Shown here in pieces: positions 32,386 through 44,062 of a DNA stretch of 64,000 nucleotides. Where the stretch lies: NCBI GenBank assembly GCA_963576475.1, contig OY754982.1, forward strand, positions 3,458,701 to 3,522,700. The letters are read 5' to 3'. The notes under the pieces were generated by a model. The model ran no database searches. It saw only the letters and a program-made list of their open reading frames with translations, and was not told the DNA's origin. Source of the stretch: Molanna angustata. Its lineage: Eukaryota > Arthropoda > Insecta > Trichoptera > Molannidae. How positions within the stretch are numbered: the stretch's first letter is position 1; the number at the start of each line of letters is the position of its first letter. Made by a program: the position numbers and the translations under genes.

Positions 32386-33061
32386 ATGTTCGTAGCATAG
32401 CAGCATCAAAACAAAATATAAATTCACCTCAGAAATAGGAATTCAAACAAATACAATATTCAAGCCTTAATCGAGAATAATATTAAACTTTTCTGTACTT
32501 ACTATAACTTGAAGGATATTTTGTTGGATTTCAATTAAATTATAATTGTATAAATTAATATTAAACACGTGTTTATCTTTTTTTACCCTGCTTAAATGAA
32601 CTCGCTTTGTTGTATGCATTAAATCTTGAAAACGAATTATAAAGCACTTCCCATAGTCTAGTCACTTTCAATCTTGCTGGAATTTCACATATTATGCACA
32701 CTTGCCTCCGATGTAAATATCTGTTAAAAGTAAAAAACAAAATATCAAATATGAATGACTTATTAAAAATTGAAAAAAAAAACAAAACTCAAGAGGAGAA
32801 ACTTTTATTGAAATGTATCGACTAAAAATGATAAATATTTTTCCCTAGTCTCCATTAAATAATACAGAATTCAGTTAATAATTATTAATATTTATCCCTA
32901 AATTATCAGAAAATACTTCAATATTAAAAGATAACGTCAATAAAGTATTATTTTTTTAAAGTTTTAGGGAAAAAATAATCATTTGACTGGATTCGGAATT
33001 TTAGTCAGGAAAAAACTATTTTCTCCTTATCATACATACTAAAATCTCGGCAAATAACATA
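32386..33061. other. No recognisable feature
   Basis: AT-rich sequence; no supported gene. Confidence 0.5.
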
Positions 33062-33180
33062 ATGTGGGGTAACCAGCGACAGGTATACGAGTTTGCATAA
33101 CCTTATAAAAGGAAGTACGATACATGCGTGTATGTCCATACACTAGTCTTGTCTTTCCTAAAAAGACAACATTCAGAATG
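33062..33180 (-). repeat. LTR-terminal repeat family C, copy 2
   Basis: TGGGGTAACCAGCGACAGGT through ACATTCAGAATGGGTATTG is the reverse complement of the 39473-39597 copy with scattered changes. Confidence 0.5.
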
Positions 33181-34129
33181 GGTATTGAACTTCGCTGCTG
33201 AACTTTGTAGTATTTTTGATTACCAGGCTCTTACAGGACACCCGAAATCTCTGATGACAGAAAAGAGTGGAAGCACTATTCTAAGCGGGTGCCTCGCAGC
33301 GATTTCTCATTTTCAATGCATATAAGCGTGGTGTTAAAAAAGTTTTTTTGTTGTTTTCTGCAAGAGGTGAAGTTGTTCTTAGGGCAACCATCAAATCGAC
33401 TGTAATATATTAAACAGGGAGATTACACAAGAAAAATGTTAGAAGGATGCGCGCAAATTCTGGAAGCATCCCGGCAAAGCTTTGAAAGGGAATGAATTTC
33501 AGCAATTTTTCATCAGCTGAAAGTAGCCCTATTTAAAGGACCAGTGGAATCCCGCAGGACACGAATTTCTTGCATATTTCACCTTTGTACCGGCCCCAAA
33601 CCCGAACCATGGGGAACTCCACCTCAAAACTAAACCACAGTTATTTGTTTGTTTTGGTACATAGAAAAGGCAAACTTAGATACATTTTAAAAATATCGGT
33701 TTTAGGGTTAAAAGGACAAAATTCTGTGGATTCTTTTACTTATAATCAAAATAACAAAGTTTACATCTTATTTCACGTATATTTTCTCTGTAAGAACTAA
33801 CCGATTATCTTATAGAAATACGTAAAATATGAAAAGGAAAACCTCATACCTATTTAAAGAATAAATAAATAATATTATTCTCTTGGTATAAGTTAATATT
33901 CTTACATCCTCGTGACTTCCCTTATGTTAAAAAAAAAGATTGTGTTATAGGATTTGAACCTGAGTCCGATGGAAGTAATAATAAACAGAGTATAGAAACA
34001 AATAAGCGGGTCAGCTTCGAGAGCTTTCTAGACTAATATAATCCAAACTATTGGTTAAGACAAAGTTGCGATAATTTATAAAATAAATAAGTATATTATT
34101 TGACATTAAAAGAAGCAAAATCGTGCGGA
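33181..34129. other. No gene recognised
   Basis: 33430-33620 is less AT-rich than average but single copy, with no motif I recognise. Confidence 0.4.
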
Positions 34130-34330
34130 TATTTTTAAACTTTATATTACATCTTGGGCACCTAGATAATAGGTTTTACTCAATACAAACTCAGTAACAA
34201 GTAGCTACAAGCTGGAGACTAACAATCTTGATTATTTCATATGTCTATACCGAAAACACATCGAAAAGGTTTATCTAAACCAAGAATTAACTTAGAAACT
34301 TGAACTCAAGAGTCAGAACTGAGCGTCAAA
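34130..34330 (-). mobile_element. Decayed SINE body (first SINE family)
   Basis: AACAAGTAGCTACAAGCTGG and GAGACTAACAATC parallel AACAAGTAGCCACATTTTGG and GAGACTCACAGATC at 13446-13478. The tRNA-like head is not recognisable. Confidence 0.4.
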
Positions 34331-37300
34331 GAACGATTTCTTTTAAAGGGCTATGATTTGAAACATATACTTGTCTTTATATTCAGTCAAACTTAATTAT
34401 TTCGTACCCATATAATTATAATCTAGGCGTACATTCTGTTCTAGAAACTAAATTGTAATATGCATCTCTTCTTTAGCAAGAAAATAATTTCTATAATCTT
34501 CTTATCAATGTTGGTACATAATATTTATCCGAGAGTATGTGAGAAATCTCTTTGAGTTGACTTCGTATCTTGGATGGATGGGATGAGTTAACAGGGCTGA
34601 GAAGGAGACAAAGTACATAGAGGTGGGGGGAAGGTGTGTGGAGAGTTTTGACTGTGCAAACTGTAACCTTGATGTTGTCATGGTACGCCAGAAATTCCAT
34701 ATCGAAATACCACACTTTGGGGATAAAACTACACGAGGCTTTGAAACTGACTAGGATGATGAAATAATTATTATTATGAAGAGCGTTAACAATGGCTCAA
34801 AGTAAAATTTCAGATATTGGAAATGGCACTTTTCTCGAGGTAATTTTATTAAAAATAATATAGCGCAATTTGCGTTGTTTTCAATCACTTACGAACGTGT
34901 GGAGAGGTTATCAATTCAGCGCTTTCATTTTATTGCGTTATCTGATGTCGATGATTATTTTTTCATTTGAAACGGTGTTTCTTTTGATTGGTCCCATTTC
35001 AATGTTGCTATGGAATTTTCATGGAATCATGGATTTCAATAATTTCCTTTTGAATAAGAAAGGATTGCTTCAGAGGTGATCACACATAATATATATTTTC
35101 ATCGAGTTCTGATGATGGAACTGACGATAAAAAAATATGAAATTACGATTTGCAAAGTCGTCTGCAATTAATAATATATGTCGCAATTAATAACATATAC
35201 CATGTCGTCCGAATTCGATGATACTTCTTTCATCAGAAAGGTTAGTTTTTTTTCATCTGAACTACTTCGAGAGATTTGATGATACGAATCACAAGGACGA
35301 AAACACATACCTACATACATAATAAAGATACATATTGAAAAAAAATAGAAAATTGGGGGTTCATGGCCAAATGATCAAATGTTGTTGGAAATATAACAGT
35401 GACACGTAATAATAAAACAATCGCAAAACAACATTTCATTTCTCGGTCCTAAATACTTTAATACTCTTTCAGTAGGTTTGTGAACAACAAGTTGTTCAAA
35501 GATAAAATAAATATAGAAGAACTAAAATTTAACTGTTTAAATTGTGAATAAGACATTTAATGTTTTGTTTTATTTTCTTCTCCGTATTTTTTTATAATAT
35601 TTAAAGTTATTCTTGCCCCATACACAAGTGTCCACACTATGGAGCACTAATATTGAATTGATTTCTTTGTTTATTTCGAAATGTACTTTTTATTTATGTA
35701 AATAAAATAAATAAAACAAAATAAAAAAGATGAGATATACCTATATGAGGGACAAATCCAGTGTACTAACCTAAAATTTCCAAAAGGTATCGTGATCAAT
35801 TTTTACATTGAATTCTATAGGAACTGAGTGGAATAAACAGCATGGAAATCAACAAGACGTGGGCAGAGTTTAGTGACCCTTCTAAATGGATTTGGCTGTT
35901 GGGTTCCATATAGGCAAATTCCATCACACTTGGGTGTCCATTGACCTACATAATAAGGATACCAGATAATATGGTTCTCAAAGGAAATTCACGTTGGACC
36001 TTGTATGTATGCAGTCTATGTATGTATATCTGTACCAACCTACGTATGTATGCACAGTGAACAGATGAATCCAACTAAATCCTTTTCAAAATCTTGCGTG
36101 TTTGATTTTAATAAGTCGTTATTTTATTTTTATTTTATTTTATTTCGTTTTAAAGAGTACAAACAGTCAAATTCATATAATATGTGACCAGTGAAGACTC
36201 CAGACATTACCAAATATAAAACATTTTTATAACTAGGAGAAATGAAATTTAGTGAAGTAATCATGAAACGAACACCATACAATACTTATGTTACGTGATA
36301 AGGGTTCGGATGATTCCAATAAACCACACACACACCTCTCCTCAACTCTCACTTATTTACTAGAAATATGTCCAGGCCACCGAATAACGTGGTATACATC
36401 GAACAACTGCGCTGCATAAACGAATTACGAGCATAGTTAGTGGTGCAGTGGGGCAACCTGAACAAGTAATTAATGCAAGTGACGCGCTGCGGACAGTTGA
36501 AGGGTACCTAGTCGAGCAAATTCGCAGAATTAACATCTCCATTTACGATCTTAAACAAATAAACCATATCAGTCTCCGTTCTTCTATTCACAAGTGTGGT
36601 TATTCCATAGTGTCGAGCAGCAAGCTTATAAGTTTCAAAATTTTGGCTCGTCAGAAAGTCCAAATAATACTGTAACAAACAATGGAGAAAATTTTACAAT
36701 GAAGATTTTACCCGGAAATTTGCATCGAAAAAAGACTTCATATTCGTTTCGTTTTTGTCACCTAGGATTGTGACCACGAAGAAAACATTGTACGGTGTAT
36801 GAATCCTTCAATTTGGATCAAAACGTGCTGTCATTATAATTTATGTAACAACAATATTAATAAACGAATAGGTTTCAGTCCAAAGCTTCTTAATATATTG
36901 AAGCAATATATCCTTTTGACGATCGACCAAAAATTCTTCCATTGAATATGTTTTTATTTATGTTTAGCTCATAAAAAAGATAATTATCAATTTCTTAAAG
37001 TCATCTCGCGAAATATGTAAACTAACTATCTGCCAACTGGAATATTTCCAAGTTTTTCTTCAATATTGTATCGTTACAATACTAATTTGGTTGGTAACTT
37101 TTGTTTATTTTTATTTTTGATTAATGATCAGTAATTATAGAAACGAAAACAGGCTAGAAAAGGAAATCATCTATTTAAAAATATTTTCGAGAAAAATAAA
37201 TTTCTATTTGTTTAATTGAAAACGTACATATGTAGGAAGAACTGCCAATTAAATAAAATCAATTAAATAAAGGTAATTAATTCATAAGCAAGTGACACAA

Positions 37301-37384
37301 AAAAAATATAGTTTTTATAACGTACTAAATTTTTAATCGACTTTTCACTGACTAATTAATTTATTGAAAATTAACTATATTTTT
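34331..37384. other. No recognisable feature in about 3 kb
   Basis: Mostly AT-rich. A 75-codon plus frame (36448-36675) and its 60-codon antisense partner lie in a slightly GC-richer patch at about 36360-36640 and match no family I know. An A-rich run near 35690-35730 could be a LINE tail but has no associated coding remnant. Confidence 0.4.
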
Positions 37385-38530
37385 AACTTTATATACACCA
37401 CGTGTCGATTGAATTTGCGACCGGTATCGGAACAAAACGTTCCCTCCTCAGGCAGAATTTAAACTAAACGCAGAATGTGACTGTGTCCTAAAAACAAGGC
37501 TATGGTCTGATTGCAGAGTCGTACCTAAATACTTAATTCTAAATACTAATCATGTTTTCATTGCACAGTCGCTCAATTAAGTTAGGAGATCACGTGGCTT
37601 CCTAACTGCAGGATTCTACGACGTTTTTCTATGAGAATTGCATTGCAGAGACATATCTAAATACTTAGTGCATGCGCATCGGCGTAAACTAACAACATTT
37701 GCGAATTGTTAAAAAGTAAGGTTGATAGCGAGGAACCTTACGAGTTGTTTAATACTAAAATACGATATTTTTTTCGGGATATGATGATTTTATCGGCTTC
37801 GTTGAATATGTATTTGGTAATTTTGTCAAATCAAATACCAAACAGAGTATTCAGCGATCTATACGAGATGCCGAAAATTTGGTGGAATTTCAAAAAAATC
37901 GTGACATCGAGCTTTCAGTGTGAAGTGTGAAGATGGTTACATATTATTATGTTTGTGTTGTTATTGCAAAAAAATATTTTAAACGCCAAACGCCAGAAAA
38001 GAGATAGATAGCTTTCTAAGCCCAGAGATCTTCATACACAATTATGTGAAATTCTACGCCAGCGACCTTTAGTTTGTCATAGTATTTAGTATTTAGTTAG
38101 TGATGTCTCTGCAACGCAATTGCTAACTTAAGAATACTAAATACTCCAGTGAGGTTAGGAGTTAGTATTTAGGTACCTAGGACTGTGCATTCGGGCCTAT
38201 GTGTTTGGATATTAATGGGAGGTCATTAGGAGCGGGTCTTGTTTAATATGGCTTTGATTGGTAAAATCGATTGAAAAGGGAAACATATTTAAAAGCGGGC
38301 TGCAAGTTAAATTTCCTTATTATATATTATATTTATTTTTGAATTAATTGCCTTTTTTTTAATTTCAAGCGACTCTAAATTATCTAAGCGTAAACCTAAT
38401 TTATGTGTAGAACTTTTGTACCTGATTGTATATTAAATTGGTGGTCGTTTAGTATTAAATGTTCCGCAAATTCCGAGAAGTTATCATTTTTCGTACTTAT
38501 ATTCAATCTATAGCTATTCTCTAAAATTAA
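37385..38530 (-). mobile_element. Penelope-like element remnant, copy 3, split by a 692-bp element
   Basis: Left terminal sequence CCACGTGTCGATTGAATTTG and AACAAAACGTTCCCTCCTCA corresponds to the ends of copies 1 and 2. On the right, minus-strand translation of 38420-38530 gives N-D-N-F-S-E-F-A-E-H-L-I-L-N-D-H-Q-F-N, the region just after the GIY-YIG core. 37505-38196 is a separate insertion. Confidence 0.65.
37505..38196. mobile_element. 692-bp inverted-repeat element inside Penelope copy 3
   Basis: GTCTGATTGCAGAGTC at the left matches, inverted, GACTGTGCATTCGGGC at the right. Further inside, both ends carry CCTAAATACT words and GCATTGCAGAGACAT or its near-inverse. CTATG flanks both sides (37500-37504, 38197-38201). 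A 74-codon plus frame (37706-37930) contains an acidic start and Y-E-M-P-K-I-W-W-N-F-K. I cannot assign it with confidence, though a Harbinger-type protein remnant is possible. Confidence 0.65.
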
Positions 38531-38614
38531 ATAATGTGAATAATATTAAGTAGAATGAAATTTGCTAACATATATTTTTGTGTAACGCTATTCTTCCAAT
38601 GAACACGAGACTTA

Positions 38615-39313
38615 AGGTAGGCGCGCATGGAAGCTAATTTCATCGGCCGATTAATTATCGTTAAGCTACAACATACGAATTACATGTAAGAGCGCGCATG
38701 AAAGCTAACAGAATCGGCCGATTTTAAAATCTGTGACAAGACACAAAAAAAGATCGGCCGATTTTTGTAACCAATACTGTTGTATGAGAGGGCGCGCATG
38801 GCCCATGCTCACCGATAATTTAATCGTTCGAGCGCAGTAGATCGAAAAGTACGTTGTCAGTGCTGCCAAACAAAATGTCAGAATACATGGATGAAATAAA
38901 TATTGATTCCGAACAATTAATTATATATGTTGAAGCACGACCTTCATTGTATGATAAAAAATTAAGCGAAATATTAATAAATGGTTGGGAACAGCTAAAT
39001 CATAATAAAAGAACTGAATTGGGTAAGTTATTACTTAATTGATTAATAGTTACATAGGTAATTTAATAAATATTCCACTTGATGAATAAAAAAATCCATA
39101 ATTTCTAATCATATGTAGGTAAGTATATTAAAACTTGTGAATATACATATTGTATTTTAAATATATGAATGTTGACCGCCGTGTTATTTCCAATAGTACG
39201 ATTCTATAAGCTTCCATGCGCGTTAGAACCGATCGGCCGATTATTATCGGCCGATAAATTAATCGGCCGATAATAATCGGCCGATTAATTTTAGCTTCCA
39301 TGCGCGCCTTACC
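38615..39313 (+). mobile_element. PIF/Harbinger-type non-autonomous element with MADF exon
   Basis: The left end GGTAGGCGCGCATGGAAGCT is inverted at the right (AGCTTCCATGCGCGCCTTACC), flanked by TTA at 38612-38614 and 39314-39316. A 3-bp TWA target is typical of PIF/Harbinger. The subterminal regions repeat ATCGGCCGAT many times; four lie between 39229 and 39296. Inside is one exon of a MADF protein (38875-39022). There is no room for, and no sign of, the DDE transposase. Confidence 0.8.
38875..39022 (+). CDS. First exon of a MADF-domain protein (partial, within Harbinger-type element)
   Basis: The frame starts at ATG 38875; an upstream in-frame TTG is less likely. It encodes about 49 residues: an acidic leader, then L-I-I-Y-V-E-A-R-P-S-L-Y-D-K-K-L and a W-E-Q-L. 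That is the start of a MADF (Myb/SANT-like) DNA-binding domain, which normally runs about 80 residues. The frame stays open to GGTAAGT, with a canonical splice donor at 39023. The rest of the MADF domain is not found before the right terminal repeat, so the protein is incomplete. PIF/Harbinger elements usually encode a second, Myb/MADF-like protein that helps the transposase bind DNA; this is probably its remnant. Confidence 0.6.
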
Positions 39314-39472
39314 TTACTCTTTCAGAGGAGAAATACGTTTAAAATAATATATATGATTGTTAGTTTTAAGATATATTGTATATTGAACTGCATTTTGTTA
39401 TAAAAAATAGATAAAATAAAAAAATATATAAATAATATAACAAACAAAATGACATCCAAACAATGAGGTTAA

Positions 39473-39597
39473 TTACCCATTCTGAATGTTGCCATTTTAG
39501 TCGAGACGGTATTAGTGTGTGGGGATACATGCATGTGTCGAGTTTTCTTTTATAATGCTATGTACACCAGTACACCTGTCGCTGGTTACCCCACGTT
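39473..39597 (+). repeat. LTR-terminal repeat family C, copy 3
   Basis: TACCCATTCTGAATGTTGCC to CTGTCGCTGGTTACCCCACG. See copies at 31806 and 33062. All three lack an adjacent internal region. Confidence 0.5.
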
Positions 39598-39685
39598 ATT
39601 TATTTATTTATTATTTCCATCAACGGTTAAATAGGCTTTTACAAGTACATACAAAATAAAATCGTATAAACACGTTTAATACATA
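39598..39685 (-). mobile_element. Short LINE tail
   Basis: (ATTT)n followed by CCATCAACGGTTAAATAGGC looks like the antisense 3' tail of another LINE insertion. Weak. Confidence 0.35.
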
Positions 39686-40945
39686 ATAATAATAATAATA
39701 ATAAAATACTTTTATTGCTTTATACAACGTGGCGGACTTATTGCCCGCAGGCAATCTCTACCAGTCAACCACCACAATAATATTATAAAATAAAACAAAA
39801 AGAGATGTATAAATGTACGAAATATCTACCAGAACATTTTTTGCATATTATATCTAAACATTTTTTAAGAAACAAATATCAAAAACAAAAAGAAACAAAA
39901 ATAAATAGCATATATAAATTATATACCTAGGCATAAAGTAAATTCAAAAGTGTCATTAAAAAAGAATGAAACATAAAAACAGTTGAAAAATAAGCCATGA
40001 AACTAAATATAAAAAAGAGATGCCTAAAAATATGTATACATCCATACAATATGCAATACACAAAATATATAGATGCAGAAACAAAATTATATAAATAATT
40101 AAAAAAAAGAAGATAATATATAAATAACCAGTAAACAACAAAGTAACGTAAAAATAGATTACAAGAGAGATAGAAAAAGAGTACCCATACAAGTTAAAAG
40201 AGAGTCCCATACAATATACCATAAATTCAAAATAAAAGAGTAATTGATAAAACAATAATAACATCTTATAGCGAAATAAAATTGACATTTGGCATCAAGA
40301 AATATTGATGCAATAAGTTTCTATATTTTGTCAATGACAAGTAATAAATATCGCCTAGACTAGAGTATGCATTACCCAAATAATGAAGCCGTGCTATTGC
40401 CGAGTAATATTGTTGTAGTGTACGTGTGTTTGAATAGTAAAAAGGTACCGTTTGCCTGTTAGAACGTACTGCCGCATGGTATGTAATTTGTTCAATAAGA
40501 GCAGGGCTGTCAAAACTCGAATGTACCATTTTGTGTAATGTAATTAAATCAAAAATTATTCTACGGTCAGATAACTTTGTTAAATTAGTCCAATGCATAA
40601 TGAGATCATAATCCATTAGTTCTCTGGGTATGTTCATTTTAAAATTCATATACCTAAGAAATTTGCGTTGTACTTTTTCAATTAGTTGAACTTGATTATT
40701 ATAATATGGTGACCAAATTGTTGAATTATATTCCAAAATGCTCCTCACAAGTGATATGTATAACAAGCGAATACATATGTATCTGTAAACTTTTTTGTGA
40801 TACGTATTATAAACCCTAAGATCTTTACAGCTCTGTTTACTATGTTAGTAATATGACAAGTTAAAGAAAGTTTTGAATCAAAAATGACACCTAAATCGTT
40901 TATTTCATCTACTGAAGTTAATTGTATCAAGTCTATATCATAATT
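39686..40945 (-). mobile_element. Jockey-like LINE, C-terminal ORF2 and 3' UTR
   Basis: Two overlapping minus-strand frames. 40745-40930 has D-L-G-V-I-F-D-S-K-L-S-L. 40266-40766 has S-L-V-R-S-I-L-E-Y-N-S-T-I-W-S-P-Y-Y and then I-E-K-V-Q-R-K-F-L-R-Y-M. These are consecutive blocks of the region after the RT catalytic core, separated by one frameshift. The 3' UTR ends with the antisense of a GGTAGAGATTGCCTGCGGGC-type tail and a (TTA)n run at 39688-39708. The catalytic YADD region and all upstream domains are missing. Confidence 0.85.
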
Positions 40946-41494
40946 ATGGAATATGCCGTGTTGGTATGAATGAGAATCAAATCATTTTCCTCACTGTACA
41001 CATAACATTAGATTTATTTTTTTCATCTTCATATTGCGTAAGTAAAAATATTTTCTTTGTAATTATGTATGTAAATATTACTTTAAGTACTCATTGTTTT
41101 GTAAAGTATATAAGTCTTAGTTTTATTAAAATATTAATACGAATTTATATTCAAATGGTCTCTAGAGATATCTTGGGGATATCTTTTATGGTAGATGATT
41201 AAGAATTGAAGAGGAGAGATTAAGGCGTGATAGGATAATGAAGAAATATTATGTATATTAATGAAGAACTGGTCTAAAATCAGTTGAATTAAAGGAAACT
41301 ACCTACTTGTATCTTGATTGTATAGAATATTCTTATCAACTGTTCCCGCCACCACCATCCGCTCTGTTAATAACAGCCCCAGTGCTTCGATTTGTTTGCG
41401 TATATAGGGAGATGGTTATTTTAGTAATTATATTGATTATGATTAATTAATTTTATAGAATATTTATAAGATCGATTATTGCGTGTTCAAAAGG
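40946..41494. other. No recognisable feature
   Basis: AT-rich. A 78-codon plus frame at 40966-41202 is hydrophobic by composition only. Confidence 0.45.
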
Positions 41495-41496
41495 TA

Positions 41497-42461
41497 GGGT
41501 CGGGTGGGGAGAAAAGTGCCATTTTTCACTTTGAGTCAAATAACATGATAATGCAACTAGTAAAATTGATTCTCTTTTATTATACGTAGAACTACATCAT
41601 TCCTCTATATTTTTTAGTAAGAAAGATATTTCCAACTCCAAACACAAAAAAGATATTACGCATTTTGTTGACCCATGTCAACTGGAACTTTTTACCCCAC
41701 CGATGGGGTGAAAAGTTCCAGGGTATGGGGTAGAAAGTGCCAAAGGTAGAAAGTGCAAGGAAGAGCTTCATTTGATGCATTGCTGGCGACGATTGCGGAA
41801 TTATTTGATGTATTAAACGAGTTGGGAGATTCATCGTATTCAGACTCTTGTGGATTAGGACGATCTGTGACATATGATGGTGCAAAGTCATATTCGCTAA
41901 AACTATTTTCATTGTATGGGAATATTCCTGGTTTTCCAAAACCTTTGACTATATTATTCGGTGTTAAGGCTAGTGGTAGGGCAGTGTGAACTATTGAGGG
42001 AATATTGTATATTGTCATCGTACTTTCAGTATTGTTATTCATCCAAAAGGTTGTTCTGGGGTGAAAAGTTCCATATGTCACTTTTCACCCCACCCCTGCC
42101 TATAAATAAAAACATATCAATATTTTTATTCAATCCAAACAATTAATATTTATACAATTAGAACCTTAAATATAACAAAAATAACTAGTAAATAACACTT
42201 ACTTAAAAAAAAACCAATCTCAATACGTCTGTTCACAATCCAAAAAATAACTCAAACGAAAAAAAATACTTTTGAGGCGAAAAAAAAACAAATCATCCGC
42301 ACAACCGCAATTACTGTCACACGTCAACTGAAATTGTACATACATGTCGCAGAGTGTCTACCTACCAGTAGAGATGACCTAAGTAGTTGTATAATTTTGC
42401 TATATAGGAAATTTGATAGATGGCACTTTTTACCCACGGTACTTTTCACCCCACCCAACCC
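41497..42461 (-). mobile_element. pogo/Tigger-type deletion derivative
   Basis: GGGTCGGGTGGGGAGAAAAG at the left end is inverted at the right (ACTTTTCACCCCACCCAACCC). TA lies outside each end (41495-41496, 42462-42463), as for Tc1/mariner-superfamily insertions. The phrase GGGGTGAAAAGTTCC recurs internally at about 41705 and 42056. The only coding sequence is the transposase C-terminus on the minus strand (41692-42081). The catalytic DDE core is deleted. Confidence 0.8.
41692..42081 (-). pseudogene. pogo/Tigger transposase C-terminal remnant
   Basis: A 129-codon minus-strand frame. Residues about 36-75 read A-L-P-L-A-L-T-P-N-N-I-V-K-G-F, then G-I-F-P-Y-N-E-N-S-F, then Y-D-F-A-P-S-Y-V-T-D-R-P-N-P. 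This is the conserved stretch just after the DDE domain in insect Tigger-like transposases, where the protein says that it folds back to a G-I-x-P-x-N motif. The last about 20 residues are read from the element's inner repeat. No CENPB-type DNA-binding domain and no catalytic acids are present, so it cannot transpose by itself. Confidence 0.75.
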
Positions 42462-42463
42462 TA

Positions 42464-42734
42464 TAATTAAAACTCATCTCTTTATAATACATTCACTACA
42501 AACAATTGATTGTACTCACTCAGTCATATTTACTTTAACTAATGTATTACATAGAATTTGGTTTAATAATTATTATATTCACACTTAATAAGAATGTGGA
42601 GGAAGGTATGCGATACGTCTAGACCCGGCGACTGGAGAAATTCCGAATTATTAGAGTAGGAGGAGATCATTGTTTATATTTTCAGCTTGAGTTGGTAGCC
42701 ATGACAGGCCAGTAGTGATGTGGGGACATACTAG
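42464..42734. other. No recognisable feature
   Basis: Short AT-rich stretch without a supported feature. Confidence 0.4.
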
Positions 42735-42858
42735 GCATGGTCGACCACACATACATACCATTACCCTAACGGGGTAAGAAGGGAAGACAGAGCGCCATCC
42801 TCCTCTATTTTTGCACACTTTCCTGGTTTCCTTTACATCCATGCATAGTTCTATACAT
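42735..42858 (-). mobile_element. LINE fragment, left part, split by the LTR element
   Basis: ACCACACATACATACCATTA to CCTTTACATCCATGCATAG matches the reference copy at 32055-32165. The rest resumes at 51120, on the other side of the LTR element. Confidence 0.8.
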
Positions 42859-44037
42859 TGTGACGTTATTTTGTATTTACACGTCACTATTTAATAATTT
42901 TAATTTAATGTTTATAAAAATGTCTTAAACGAACGCACTTCGCAATATTGGCAATATTTCTAAAAAAGTTGTAAGGCGAACACAGCCGTGAACGGATTAG
43001 CTAGGCGGGTCGAAATATCTATGTCTTTTTTTTCAACGCTGACAGCCGACACGAGGTGTCATCGCTCAACTATGGCCTACGCAAAATTATCCGGCAAAGA
43101 CTGGAAATTTAAATTTAAAGGAGGCTGGGAAATATAACCGCCGCCTTTGACCTTTGCCTTTGTCCTTTGTCTTTGACCTTTGTCTTTTGTTCCTTGCTTC
43201 TTTGCTTTCTTCTTTACTTTCTTCATCTTGTTTGTTCATGCTGTCTTTTCATCATTCTTCAACATTGGTGTACTTTACTATGTACACCATGGATGACTGA
43301 AAATGAATAATTTTAAATATCATGGTTGGTGCATGCTCATATTTGCACATCATGACTTGATAATGACTAAAACACCTGTAAATTGCACTTCAAATCGACG
43401 TAAATACTACGATGGTAGTTCTCATCACAAAAATTGTACCTGCTGATCATCTTCAAGAAGATGGAAATTCATAAAACTGTTTCATTGCTTGGTTATTAGA
43501 AAAAAAAACATATGAAATACTGATATCATTTGAAAATTTAGTTGAATCTGTTTAATTATGTCATGTCTGATATTTCTTTTTATTATACACCACATGGTCT
43601 AGAAAAACATTTAAAAACTTGTAAATTGTAATTTAAGAATTAAATTATTTTATTAAAATGTCAAATATTTAGCTTAGTTCAGGTAACGTAGATAACTGTA
43701 TCATATTTAACACTCCTTGCCAACCATGATAACAATAAATTGTAATTTCTTTTGTACTTATGCGTTTCTTTCATCGCTCAATCTTACCCACATCATATCT
43801 GACTCAGCTTTTCATGTTTTAATTACTGTTTCATTGAACAGAAAATTCTTATTTGATACTTAAATATATTCTTTTTTTTGTCTTACTCAATAAACAACAC
43901 GCCCGGAGATACTGAGATATTTGCATTATTTTAAATGAGTCTCATTGCAATATCGCTGACTGCTGGTGGTAAGGTTTTATGGTGAGTATAATTTTAGCCT
44001 CTCTTTTTCTTTTCTCATACACCACCATAACCTTGCA
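42859..44037 (+). repeat. 5' LTR (1179 bp)
   Basis: Begins TGTGACGTTATTTTG and ends ATAACCTTGCA. Near 43140-43195 it has a run of CCTTTGACCTTTG / CCTTTGTC repeats. An AATAAA-type signal (CAATAAACAAC) is at about 43889. No strong TATA box, though GAAATATAACC at about 43128 could serve. Confidence 0.9.
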
Positions 44038-44062
44038 ATTGTCGGCCCAAAGTGGGGCAGGA
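44038..44062 (+). promoter_or_regulatory. Primer-binding-site-like sequence
   Basis: CGGCCCAAAGTGGGGCAGG starts a few bases after the 5' LTR. It resembles the TGGCGCCCAACGTGGGGC type of tRNA primer site used by insect LTR elements, with several changes. The tRNA cannot be named from this. Confidence 0.5.

Noticed and set aside
36360..36675. Host exon in the GC-richer patch at 36.4-36.6 kb
   Set aside because: Frames on both strands are short, with no splice signals or motifs that I can support.
39956..40288. 110-codon minus-strand frame rich in Tyr, Leu and Phe
   Set aside because: Lies in the 3' UTR of the jockey-like LINE and has only compositional character.
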